A DNA stretch of 64,000 nucleotides, taken from assembly GCA_963422285.2 (NCBI GenBank), contig OY729419.2, forward strand, positions 248,001 through 312,000, given 5' to 3'. Of the stretch, positions 52,935 to 61,112 are shown in pieces (within the stretch, counting starts at the first letter, position 1; each line of letters opens with the position of its first letter). The notes below the pieces were generated by a model. The model was not told the DNA's origin, ran no database searches, and saw nothing but the letters and a program-made list of their open reading frames with translations. The position numbers and the translations under genes are program-made. The stretch comes from VXYL01 sp963422285. GTDB lineage: Bacteria; Pseudomonadota; Gammaproteobacteria; Pseudomonadales; Azotimanducaceae.

Positions 52935-54377
52935 ATGTCTCGCATGCGTCAGCAGCAGGACCCTGTTTCGTCGGACGCGGAACCAGCTATCGATGGGGAG
53001 CTGGCGTCCGTCGACGAGCTTGGGTTGAGTGTACGCACCAACAACTATCTCCGCGGCTACGGGATGGCTACCGTCAAGGACCTCGTGCGGCAGCGGTCCG
53101 AAGCTCTCCTTGCGCTCCCCAACATTGGGGAGAAGACGCTGGCGGCAATCGAAGTCGCGCTGCGGGCGCGAGGCCTGCGGCTCGGCCTGCGCATCGGTAC
53201 GGCCGAGACCGGAGAAGACGGAAGCATCGCGGCACGGGATGCGCGACTGCTGTGCTCCGCGTCGGGGGTCGAGCCGCCGCAACTGGCCCTGTCGAGTCCG
53301 TTGCAGACCATCGAGGAGGAACTAAAGCGCGTAGTAGACGTTCTTGTCAAGAGGCGCCACCGCAAGGCCGTCCTGGTTCGTTTCGGTTGGTTGGGCGGGC
53401 AATCGGTGACGTTGCAGGAGATCGCGTCCGATATCAGCCTGTCCGGGCTCGGACAGGCTGTGTCCCGAGAACGGATTCGGCAACTCGAAGTGCAGGCGCG
53501 AAAGGCCATCCGAGGTGGAACGGGGGGGGGTCGTTTCCGTCGAGTCGACGCCGCTGCGCGACTGTTTGCCAGCTCGCTGCCACTAGCGGTGCGACACGTA
53601 CCAGACCTGCTGCGCACCCAAGGTCTGTCCAGCAACGGCATGACTTACGATGGGCTGGCCATCGCGTTCGATCTGCTCGGCATTTCCTGGGAGGCGGGGA
53701 TCCTGGGCAGGGGAAAGGAGAGGATCCTGGTGCCTCCGGGGCGCCGGATCGAACGAGGCTATGCGATGATGCTTGCCGAACTGCACTTGATGGCCAAGGA
53801 ACCGTTTGCCAACGTCAACGAAACCCGCCGTTTCCGAAGGATCAACGCCTACCTCGGCGGCTCTGCCGAGAACGACGCTAGGACGATCGCGGCCAAAATG
53901 GTGGACGCGGTCCCGGACTTCCGTTGGCTGGACAAGAAAACCGGTTTTTTCTGGCATAGCGAGGATCCCCTTGCCCTCCGACACAACAAGGTTGTATTCG
54001 TTTGCCGAAAGCTCTTCTCGCTGGCGAATCGTCTGACCATTGACGAGATCCACGCTGCCCTGGAGCGATCGCGAACGGTCCCCGTCGTCCCACCCGTTGC
54101 GGTTCTTTTGGAGATGCTTCGGCAAACCGGCTGGTTCGACATTCAAGATGACGTGGTCGCCTGCAGGGACGGCGTGACATTCCAGGATCTGAACGGTCAG
54201 GACCGGACCATGATCGCGGCGTTCGGCGAAGTTCCCTATTCGCTTCGCTTCGTCGATTTGCGAACCAACTTGGTTGCCTCGGGAATGAGTCGAGGCCAAG
54301 CGGATCTGTCGATCCACCAGAATCCTTTGATCGCCCGCGTTTCTCGTGGCGTGTACCGTCTTCTCGGTCCTCGCTAG
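52935..54377 (+). CDS. RNA polymerase alpha-CTD / sigma70 region 4 fusion protein
   Basis: A 480-residue product from ATG 52935 with GGAG 6 bases upstream. Residues about 26-85 match the alpha subunit C-terminal domain: VDELGLSVRTNNYLRGYGMA, ALLALPNIGEKTLAAIEVAL and ARGLRLGL. The residues equivalent to E. coli alpha R265, N268, N294, G296 and K298 are kept as R34, N37, N63, G65 and K67; S299 is Thr. Residues about 120-195 match sigma70 region 4 with its helix-turn-helix: VTLQEIASDISLSGLGQAVS followed by RERIRQLEVQARKAI. The remaining 285 residues look like winged-helix domains (LTIDEIHAALERSR; IARVSRGVYRLLG). No sigma region 2 is present. Role unknown: a promoter-binding regulator or anti-phage factor is conceivable. 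It ends tail-to-tail with the acyltransferase gene, sharing CTAG. Confidence 0.8.
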   Translation: MSRMRQQQDPVSSDAEPAIDGELASVDELGLSVRTNNYLRGYGMATVKDLVRQRSEALLALPNIGEKTLAAIEVALRARGLRLGLRIGTAETGEDGSIAARDARLLCSASGVEPPQLALSSPLQTIEEELKRVVDVLVKRRHRKAVLVRFGWLGGQSVTLQEIASDISLSGLGQAVSRERIRQLEVQARKAIRGGTGGGRFRRVDAAARLFASSLPLAVRHVPDLLRTQGLSSNGMTYDGLAIAFDLLGISWEAGILGRGKERILVPPGRRIERGYAMMLAELHLMAKEPFANVNETRRFRRINAYLGGSAENDARTIAAKMVDAVPDFRWLDKKTGFFWHSEDPLALRHNKVVFVCRKLFSLANRLTIDEIHAALERSRTVPVVPPVAVLLEMLRQTGWFDIQDDVVACRDGVTFQDLNGQDRTMIAAFGEVPYSLRFVDLRTNLVASGMSRGQADLSIHQNPLIARVSRGVYRLLGPR

Positions 54378-55099
54378 CCCTCCAGCCGAGCCATCGCATC
54401 GAGCAGCCAGGATTCGCACTGGCTGTTGATTTCACTGGTGCTTCTGCCGGCGGTGGCGAACGGTTGGGAGATTTCGACGACGATGGTGCCGGGATGCTTG
54501 ACGAAACGTCGCGCTGGCCAACAGGTCCCGGCATTGTGGGCGATCACAACCACCGGCGTTCTAGTCGCCGCTGCCAGGGCGGCGCCGCTGCGGTGGAACT
54601 TGCCGCTTGCGCCGAGCGGCAAGCGAGTGCCCTCTGGGAACAGCGTCACATACATGCCCCGGCGCAGCCGATCCTTGCCCTGCTCGATGAACTGCCTGAG
54701 CGCCGTGCGCGGATTGGCACGATCGATGGCGATGGGGCACGTCAGGCCGAACGCCCAGCCCCAGAACGGGATGCGCAGCAGCTCGCGTTTCACCAAGGTC
54801 GCCTGAGGGCTCGCCAAGGTCTGCACCCACAGCGTCTCCCAGGTGCTCTGGTGCTTGACCAGGAAGATGCAGGGCTGGGCGGGGATGTGGGCGAGACCGG
54901 CAACGCGTACGCGAATGCCGCAGGTCGCCTTCAGCCACCACAACGCCATGCGCGTCCAGCGGCCGATGATGAAGTCGTAGCGTCGCGCCAAGGGCAGCGC
55001 CCAGGCGACCAGCACGGACAGCGTGGCCCACGCCACAGTCAGGCTCGCATAGCCCAGATAGAACGCCAAGGAACGCAGCGCCAAGGAGAAGCTTGCCAC
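54374..55099 (-). CDS. 1-acyl-sn-glycerol-3-phosphate acyltransferase (PlsC-like)
   Basis: A 241-residue membrane acyltransferase from GTG 55099, 1 base after the trkH stop. An N-terminal membrane segment precedes the acyltransferase motifs: FLVKHQSTWETLWV (HX4D-type with Glu in the acid position), IAIDRANPRTALRQF, LFPEGTRLPLG and ARRFVKHPGTIVVEI. It makes phosphatidic acid or a related lipid. It sits downstream of trkH, probably in the same transcript. Confidence 0.85.
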   Translation of the reverse strand: MASFSLALRSLAFYLGYASLTVAWATLSVLVAWALPLARRYDFIIGRWTRMALWWLKATCGIRVRVAGLAHIPAQPCIFLVKHQSTWETLWVQTLASPQATLVKRELLRIPFWGWAFGLTCPIAIDRANPRTALRQFIEQGKDRLRRGMYVTLFPEGTRLPLGASGKFHRSGAALAAATRTPVVVIAHNAGTCWPARRFVKHPGTIVVEISQPFATAGRSTSEINSQCESWLLDAMARLEG

Positions 55100-55100
55100 T

Positions 55101-56561
55101 TCAGCTCTTCCAGTACTCCGGTGCCAGCACCACCAGCAGGGTGAATATCTCCAGCCGGCCGAGCAGCATGGCCAGCATCAGCACCCACTTGGCGGGCGCC
55201 GGCAATCCTTGGTAGTTCAGCGCCACGTCGCCGAGGCCCGGGCCGAGATTGTTGAGATTGGCGGCCACTGCGGAGAAGGCGGTGAGGAAGTCCATGTCCG
55301 AGATGCCGAGCAGCAGGCACACCATGATGAGAAAGACGATCAGGTATATGGAGCAGAAGCCCCATACCGCGTCCACCACCCGGTTCGGCACCAGTTGCTC
55401 GCTGAATTTGACGTGGAACACGCCGTTGGGATGAATCAGCCGCCGGATTTCCCGCAGGCCTTGGCGATAGATGAGCAGTACGCGGTACATCTTCAGCCCG
55501 CCGGCGGTGGAGCCGGCGCAACCGCCAGCGAAGGCGGCGAACATCATGAGCACTGGCGCTACGGTGGGCCAGGCGCTGTAGTCCGTGGTGGTGAAGCCGG
55601 TGGTAGTGGCGATGGACACCACTTGGAAGAGCCCGTCCCGCAAGGGCCGCGACGTCGCTTCCGGGTGCGCCAGCAGGGTTCCGACGACGACGGCGGCCAC
55701 CACCGCCAGCACACCGAGATACAGCCGCAGCTCGTGGTCGCGCAGGTAGACGGACGGACTGCGCCGAGAGAGCGCGGCGAAGTGCAGTGCGAAGCTCATG
55801 CCCGACAGCGCCATGAACAAGATGGCGACGGATTCGATGGCAGCGTTGTCGAAGAAGCCGAGGCTGGCATCGTGAGTGGAGAAGCCGCCGATGGCCACGG
55901 TGGAGAAGGCATGGCACAGGGCGTCGAAGGGGCTCATGCCCGCCAGCCAGTAGGCAAGGCCGCAGAGCAGCGTCAAGCCCAGGTAGAGTGCCCAAAGTGC
56001 TTGCGCGGTCTGGGTGATGCGGGGCGTCAGCTTGGTGTCCTTCACCGGCCCTGGCAACTCGGCGCGGTAGAGCTGCATGCCGCCGACGCCGAGCATGGGC
56101 AGCACCGCCACCGCCAGCACGATGATGCCCATGCCGCCAAGCCACTGCAGCAGCTGGCGGTAGAACAGCACCGAACGGGGCAGATCGTCGAGGCCGGTGA
56201 TTACGGTCGCGCCAGTGGTGGTGAGCCCGGACAGGGATTCGAACGCCGCGTCGGTGAACGACGCCATCACGCCCGGTACCAAGAGCATCGGAATCGCGCC
56301 GGTGAAGCCGAGGCCTAGGTAGAACAGTACCGTGATGAGGAATCCCTCGCGGCTGCGCAGCTCCTCCCCGCCACGGCCGGCGAACCATAGCCCTAGGCCG
56401 GTCGCCAAGCTGATTCCGAACGCCGCCAGGAACGGCACGAGGGTTGGCTCGTCGTAGATCAGCGCCACCGCTATCGGCACCAGCTGGGCCGCGCTGAACA
56501 GCATCAGCAGTCCGCCGGTGACGTGCAGGATGGGAGCAAGACGGATCGTGGCGAGGCGCAT
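55101..56561 (-). CDS. trkH: Trk potassium uptake protein TrkH
   Basis: A 486-residue K+ channel-like subunit from ATG 56561. The four pore-loop regions are visible, including ESLSGLTTTGATVITG, HAFSTVAIGGFSTHD, VSIATTTGFTTTDY and VAANLNNLGPGLG, each with the filter Gly, and about ten membrane segments. It works with TrkA, encoded just upstream with a 17-base gap. Confidence 0.95.
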   Translation of the reverse strand: MRLATIRLAPILHVTGGLLMLFSAAQLVPIAVALIYDEPTLVPFLAAFGISLATGLGLWFAGRGGEELRSREGFLITVLFYLGLGFTGAIPMLLVPGVMASFTDAAFESLSGLTTTGATVITGLDDLPRSVLFYRQLLQWLGGMGIIVLAVAVLPMLGVGGMQLYRAELPGPVKDTKLTPRITQTAQALWALYLGLTLLCGLAYWLAGMSPFDALCHAFSTVAIGGFSTHDASLGFFDNAAIESVAILFMALSGMSFALHFAALSRRSPSVYLRDHELRLYLGVLAVVAAVVVGTLLAHPEATSRPLRDGLFQVVSIATTTGFTTTDYSAWPTVAPVLMMFAAFAGGCAGSTAGGLKMYRVLLIYRQGLREIRRLIHPNGVFHVKFSEQLVPNRVVDAVWGFCSIYLIVFLIMVCLLLGISDMDFLTAFSAVAANLNNLGPGLGDVALNYQGLPAPAKWVLMLAMLLGRLEIFTLLVVLAPEYWKS

Positions 56562-56578
56562 CGGAACCGCGTTTGGCG

Positions 56579-58057
56579 CTAGAAGAAGCTCAGGCCCACT
56601 TGAAACAGGCGCTCCACGGCGTGGATGCGCGACTTGTCCACCAGGAACAGGATGACGTGGTCGCCGCTGCGCACCACCACGTCGTCGCGGGCGATGATCA
56701 CTTGCTGGCCACGCACGATGGCACCGATAGTGGCGCCAGGAGGCAGAGCAATCTGAGCGATGCGGCGGTCCGCCACTTTGCTGCTGCGGGCATCGCCGTG
56801 GACGACGGCCTCGATGGCTTCCGCGGCGCCTCGGCGCAGGCTGTGGGCTCGCACCACGTCGCCACGGCGTACGCGAGAGAGGATGGAACTGGTGGTGGCT
56901 AGCTGTGGCGATACGGCGATGTCGATCTCGCTGCCCTGCACCAAGTCCACGTAGGCGGGCTTGGCGATCAGCGACAGCACTCGTCGCACGCCCAAGCGCT
57001 TGGCCAGCAGCGCCGACATGACGTTCACCTCGTCGTCGTTGGTGACGGCGCAGAACGCATCGATGTCCTCGGCGTTCTCTTCGATCAGCAGGTCGCGATC
57101 GGTAGCGTCGCCCAGAATCACGACGCCGCTGTTCAGCTGCTGGGCCACCACTGCAGCGCGTTCGGGGTCGAACTCCACCACCTTGACGCTGAATTCATCC
57201 TCGATGGCCCGGGCCAGCAGCAAGCCGATGTTGCCGCCGCCAGCGATCATGACACGCTTGTTGGGCTGCTCCGCTTGGCGCAGGGCCGACATTACGGCGT
57301 CGATATGCTTCGTCGGGGCGATGAAGAACACCTCGTCGTCCACCTGGACGACGGTATCCGCGCTGGGCATGATGGGCTGGCCTTGGCGAAAGATAGCCAC
57401 CAGCTTGGTGTCCGCCTTGGGGATGTGCTCGCGCAGAGAACGCAGGGCTTGGCCCGCCAGAGGGCTGCCGTGGTAGATGCGCACGGCCACGAGCTGGACC
57501 CGGCCGTCGGCGAAGTCGAGCACCTGCAAGGTGCCGGGATGTTCGAGTAGCTGCTGGATCTGCTCCATCACCACCCGCTCGGGGTTGATGAGCAGATCGA
57601 TGGGCATGTGGTCGCGGCTGAAGAACTCGATGTCGGCTTCTTTCGCGCGAGGCGCACCCTCGCGCGCGTCCCGGCTGGGTTCCTTCGTGCGAGGGGTTCC
57701 CCCTCGCGCACCCCGGCTGAGGGCTCTACCATTGGGGCCGGTAATGTACTCGCTGGAGCGGATGCGGGCGATCTTCATGGGCGTTTGGAACAACGAGTAG
57801 CAGACTTGGCAGGCGACCATGTTCACTTCGTCGCTGTTGGTGACGGCGATCAGCAGGTCGGCATCGTCGGCGCCGGCGGCGAGCAGGATGTCGGGCCGGG
57901 AGGCGGGGCCGTGTACGGTCTGGATGTCCAAGCGATCCTTGAGCTCCTTGAGACGCTGTGCGTCCTGATCCACCAAGGTGATGTCGAATGCCTCGCTAGC
58001 CAGATGTTCGGCCAGGGTGCCGCCGGTTTGCCCAGCGCCGAGGATGAGGATGTTCAT
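56579..58057 (-). CDS. trkA: Trk potassium uptake protein TrkA
   Basis: A 492-residue, NAD-binding regulatory subunit of the Trk system from ATG 58057. Two RCK halves each start with a Rossmann motif: MNILILGAGQTGGTLAEHL and RVMIAGGGNIGLLLARAI, each followed by a TrkA-C domain. Residues about 112-141 (RALSRGARGGTPRTKEPSRD onward) are an insertion with an internal repeat, absent from typical TrkA between ARIRSSEYI and FFSRDHMPIDLLI. The insertion is encoded by two palindromic units related to the one in the acyl-CoA dehydrogenase. Confidence 0.95.
   Translation of the reverse strand: MNILILGAGQTGGTLAEHLASEAFDITLVDQDAQRLKELKDRLDIQTVHGPASRPDILLAAGADDADLLIAVTNSDEVNMVACQVCYSLFQTPMKIARIRSSEYITGPNGRALSRGARGGTPRTKEPSRDAREGAPRAKEADIEFFSRDHMPIDLLINPERVVMEQIQQLLEHPGTLQVLDFADGRVQLVAVRIYHGSPLAGQALRSLREHIPKADTKLVAIFRQGQPIMPSADTVVQVDDEVFFIAPTKHIDAVMSALRQAEQPNKRVMIAGGGNIGLLLARAIEDEFSVKVVEFDPERAAVVAQQLNSGVVILGDATDRDLLIEENAEDIDAFCAVTNDDEVNVMSALLAKRLGVRRVLSLIAKPAYVDLVQGSEIDIAVSPQLATTSSILSRVRRGDVVRAHSLRRGAAEAIEAVVHGDARSSKVADRRIAQIALPPGATIGAIVRGQQVIIARDDVVVRSGDHVILFLVDKSRIHAVERLFQVGLSFF
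57637..57723. repeat. Two palindromic units inserted in frame in trkA
   Basis: Units 57637-57680 and 57680-57723 are direct repeats of about 43 bases, beginning TTCTTTCG or TTCCTTCG and ending CCCGGCTG. Each holds a hairpin: GCGCGAGG/CCTCGCGC in unit 1 and GCGAGGGG/CCCCTCGC in unit 2. Together they add about 29 residues to TrkA without shifting the frame. Confidence 0.75.
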
Positions 58058-58220
58058 GGCGTCATTGTAGAACCTCCCACGGCGCAAGACGCGGCCGCCT
58101 TGCGAGCGCTCCCAATTGCGCTGGCCGCGGGAATCCTCTGGGCGGAGCGACACCGACGGGAGGCGTGCAAGCGGTGGCTGGGGCTAATGCTACAGCGGGC
58201 CGCGCCGAACCGGGCAGCCG

Positions 58221-58871
58221 ATGCGATCGTTGCCGCCGATACTCGCCAGCGCCGAGGCCGAGCGTCTGCTTGCCGCCTTGACCGTCGGCGAGCGGCCTGC
58301 GAGCATCGGTCTGGATCTCGTCCGCTCTCTGGTGCCCGCGGCGGACAACGCGGCGACGATCGACGGCTTCCCCGTGGGCCGGGAAGCTCTGCACGAGATC
58401 GCCGAGGACGAGAACAAGTGTTTCGAGGTCGTCGCTGGCGACGTGCGGGCCATCGCGGTGTTGTCCGGACGCGTTGGCCGGGTGCGCTCGCTTTTTCCCA
58501 CCGCCGACGCTCCCGCCACGTTGGTGGCGGGGTTTCCCATGCACCGCATCAAGGATACGACGTCGCCGGCCGATATCCGTGCCAAGGTGCGGGCGCTCGG
58601 CAGGCCGAAGGGTCGGCTGCTGGACACCGCCACCGGCTTGGGCTGCACGGCCATCGAGCTGGCCAGGATCAGCGCCGAGGTGGTGACCGTGGAGCTGGAC
58701 CCCGCCGCCATCGACTTGGCGCGTCGCAACCCGTGGTCTGCGCGACTGTTCAGCGACATTCCCTTGCTCCAGGGCGATGTGAGCGAAGCGATCCCGTTTC
58801 CGCTAGCGGGCGGCCTCGGCAACCTCGCTGCGACTTCGTCCGAGGGGCGCCATGATCGCCGACTCCGCTGA
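58221..58871 (+). CDS. SAM-dependent methyltransferase, C-terminally truncated
   Basis: A 216-residue frame. After a beta-rich N-terminal region (IAVLSGRVGRVRSLFPT) it has the class I SAM-binding motif LLDTATGLGCTAIELARI and the acidic strand VVTVELDPAAIDLARRNPWS. Where homologs continue into the catalytic motif (a D/N-PP-type loop), the frame becomes FPLAGGLGNLAATSSEGRHD and ends. The C-terminal third therefore looks lost and the gene may be inactive. It occupies the place between trkA and fmt where rsmB is usually found. Confidence 0.55.
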   Translation: MRSLPPILASAEAERLLAALTVGERPASIGLDLVRSLVPAADNAATIDGFPVGREALHEIAEDENKCFEVVAGDVRAIAVLSGRVGRVRSLFPTADAPATLVAGFPMHRIKDTTSPADIRAKVRALGRPKGRLLDTATGLGCTAIELARISAEVVTVELDPAAIDLARRNPWSARLFSDIPLLQGDVSEAIPFPLAGGLGNLAATSSEGRHDRRLR

Positions 58872-58914
58872 TCGCGCAAGTTCCGGCTCCAGCAAATCGA
58901 GACCAGTCAAGCAT

Positions 58915-59856
58915 TCACTGTTCGGCCTCGGCGCAGTGGGCGCCGTCGAACAGAACTCGCCTAAAGCCATTGACGGCATTGGCGATGGGCATGGCCGTGC
59001 CCTTGCCGCGATTGAGTTGCACGGTCGCCAGTTCCAGGGCGCCCCGGCCGCAGACTATTCGCCAGCCGTCGGCGTGGCATTGCAGCATGCCTGGCGGCGC
59101 GTCTGCGTCGGCAATGGTTGGGCGGGCCTGCAGAATGCGCATGCGGACACCGCCTTGCAGACTCGTGTGAGCGGCCATCCGCCCGGACAACGCCCGCACT
59201 TGGCGGTCGATGGCAGTGGCATCTTTGCGCCAATCGATCTTGGCGTCGTCGGCGGTCAGCTTGCTGGCATAGGTGGCCAGCCGATCATCCTGGGGAACGG
59301 GAGCGAGTTCGGGGAGCGCGTCGAGCACGTCGAGCAGCGTGTCCGCCCCCAGCTTTGCCAAGGCATCCGTTGTTGCCGGGCCCGTGGCATCGGCGTCCAG
59401 GGGCAGCCGTCGCTGCTGATACACCGGCCCGGTATCCAAGCCGGCGTCGATTTGCATGATGCTGACGCCGGTTTCGGCATCGCCGGCCAGGATGGCGCGT
59501 TCCACCGGCGCAGCCCCTCGCCAGCGTGGCAGCAGCGAGGCATGGACGTTCAAGCAGCCTTGTCGCGGTGCCTCAAGGACGGGTTCGGGCAGCAGCAGGC
59601 CGTAGGCGGCCACCACTAGGCAATCCAGCTTGGCCAAGGCCGCGGTTTCGCCCCGCAGCCGAGTCGGCGTGCGCACTTCGATGCCGGCTGCTTCGGCGAG
59701 CGCGCGCACGGCGCTCGGCGCGAGTTTCCGTCCGCGCCCGGCGGGGCGGTCCGGCTGGGTGTAGACCAACTCGACGCGATGCCTGGAGGCGACGAGGCGG
59801 CCGAGGACGGCGGCTGCGAAAGCCGGCGCTCCTGCGAAGCCCAGTCGCCAGCTCAT
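58915..59856 (-). CDS. fmt: Methionyl-tRNA formyltransferase
   Basis: A 313-residue enzyme from ATG 59856 that formylates initiator Met-tRNA with 10-formyl-THF. The catalytic core includes LNVHASLLPRWRGAAPVERA (N-x-H) and GVSIMQIDAGLDTGPVY. The C-terminal oligonucleotide-binding domain carries KTDWRK-like KIDWRKDATAI and RALSG. It pairs with def in the usual def-fmt unit. Confidence 0.96.
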   Translation of the reverse strand: MSWRLGFAGAPAFAAAVLGRLVASRHRVELVYTQPDRPAGRGRKLAPSAVRALAEAAGIEVRTPTRLRGETAALAKLDCLVVAAYGLLLPEPVLEAPRQGCLNVHASLLPRWRGAAPVERAILAGDAETGVSIMQIDAGLDTGPVYQQRRLPLDADATGPATTDALAKLGADTLLDVLDALPELAPVPQDDRLATYASKLTADDAKIDWRKDATAIDRQVRALSGRMAAHTSLQGGVRMRILQARPTIADADAPPGMLQCHADGWRIVCGRGALELATVQLNRGKGTAMPIANAVNGFRRVLFDGAHCAEAEQ

Positions 59857-59878
59857 GGCGGTCCGGTCGGCAAGAGCG

Positions 59879-60439
59879 TCAGCGCCGTGCCGTTTTTCTG
59901 GGCGCTCCCTTCCCGAACGCCCCCTTCCCGAACGCCCCCTTCCCGACCGTCTCCTGCTTGCGCAGCTTGTTCTTGATGCGCTGGCGCTTGAGGCGGGAGA
60001 TGCGATCGACGAACAGCTTGCCTTCGAGATGGTCGCATTCGTGCTGGATGCAGACCGCCAGCAGTGCCTCCGCTGCGAGCGTGAACGGCTCGCCGTCTCG
60101 GTTCAGCGCCGCCACCCGGATGCGCTCGGCACGCTGCACCGGCTCGTAGAATCCCGGTACCGACAAGCACCCCTCCTCCCGCTGCTGAGCGCCCTCGGCG
60201 AACTCGATGGCGGGATTGACGAAGACGCGGGGCTCGTTTCGCGCTGCCGAGATGTCGATCACGACGACGCGCTTGTGGACGTTGACCTGGCTGGCCGCCA
60301 AGCCGATGCCGGGCGCCGCGTACATGGTGTCGAGCATGTCGTCGATCAGCCGCCGGATGGAGTCGTCCACGGTCGCTACCGGCTCGGCGCGGGTGCGCAG
60401 CCGCGGGTCCGGATAGCAGAGAATAGGGAGCAGGGCCAT
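59879..60439 (-). CDS. def: Peptide deformylase
   Basis: A 186-residue Fe/Zn hydrolase from ATG 60439. The three motifs are present: GIGLAASQ (about 46-53), EGCLSVPGF (Cys ligand) and HECDHLEGKLFVDR (HExxH). The C-terminus is extended by three GKGAF-type pentapeptides from a 15-bp tandem repeat, followed by PRKTARR. It removes the formyl group from nascent proteins. It is followed by fmt after 22 bases. Confidence 0.96.
   Translation of the reverse strand: MALLPILCYPDPRLRTRAEPVATVDDSIRRLIDDMLDTMYAAPGIGLAASQVNVHKRVVVIDISAARNEPRVFVNPAIEFAEGAQQREEGCLSVPGFYEPVQRAERIRVAALNRDGEPFTLAAEALLAVCIQHECDHLEGKLFVDRISRLKRQRIKNKLRKQETVGKGAFGKGAFGKGAPRKTARR
59904..59948. repeat. Three 15-bp tandem repeats at the def 3' end
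   Basis: Three consecutive 15-base units of the form GCCCCCTTCCCGAAC encode repeated FGKGA pentapeptides in the deformylase tail. The unit is a multiple of three, so copy-number changes keep the frame. Confidence 0.85.
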
Positions 60440-60592
60440 GCTTGCGCCGAGCCGTCGCCACGGAATCAGGGCGGCAATGGTGTCACAACGGGGCGAGAAG
60501 GCAACATTTCGTCACGACGGGCGAATTTCCTACAAGCAGGCGGGCGAATGTCGCAAGACAGGCCGCCAATCGTTGCTTTAGGATGGGCCGCA

Positions 60593-61081
60593 ATGAACAG
60601 CGAAGCCGCCATATCCCGCAGCGAGTTCGACGCCCTGTTCGCACAGGTGGAGCAGTTGCGTGCCGACTTGAGCCGCCATCCGTCGCGGGCGGCCGAGCCG
60701 GCTGCGTCGCCCTCCGACGCCGAGGATGCCTCGATCGTGCAGCTCAAAAGCGAGTGGCGGCTGCTGAAGTGGCTGTTCGGTTTCGCCTTCACGGTGCTGT
60801 TTGCCGTGCTGGGCGTTCTGTACTCGGAGCTGGGGAGTCTGCGCGACGCGATGACCCGGGGGTTCGAACTGCATGAGGCCCGGCTGGACTCCCTGGATCG
60901 GCGGCTGACCGTGGTTGAAGAAGGACAGAAGCATATCGTCGAACTCCTCCAGCGGATGGAGGCTCGCATGGACGAAATGGACGCCCGCTTTGATCGGTTG
61001 GAGACCCGTCTCGGTCGGCTGGAGTCTGATGTCGGGGAGATAAAGACGTTGCTAACGACCCGTCGAGAGGACGGTGCCTGA
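60593..61081 (+). CDS. Membrane-anchored coiled-coil protein, unknown function
   Basis: A 162-residue product from ATG 60593; an in-frame ATG at 60548 would add 15 residues. One membrane segment (WLFGFAFTVLFAVLGVLY) follows a soluble N-terminal third. The rest is a coiled coil (DSLDRRLTVVEEGQKHIVEL, MDEMDARFDRLETRLGRLES), similar to DUF1640-type or t-SNARE-like bacterial proteins. It lies where many gammaproteobacteria have a LysM-domain gene between def and dprA. Confidence 0.65.
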   Translation: MNSEAAISRSEFDALFAQVEQLRADLSRHPSRAAEPAASPSDAEDASIVQLKSEWRLLKWLFGFAFTVLFAVLGVLYSELGSLRDAMTRGFELHEARLDSLDRRLTVVEEGQKHIVELLQRMEARMDEMDARFDRLETRLGRLESDVGEIKTLLTTRREDGA

Positions 61082-61112
61082 AGCCATCGTCGCTGTCCGG
61101 GAAGTCGCCTCC

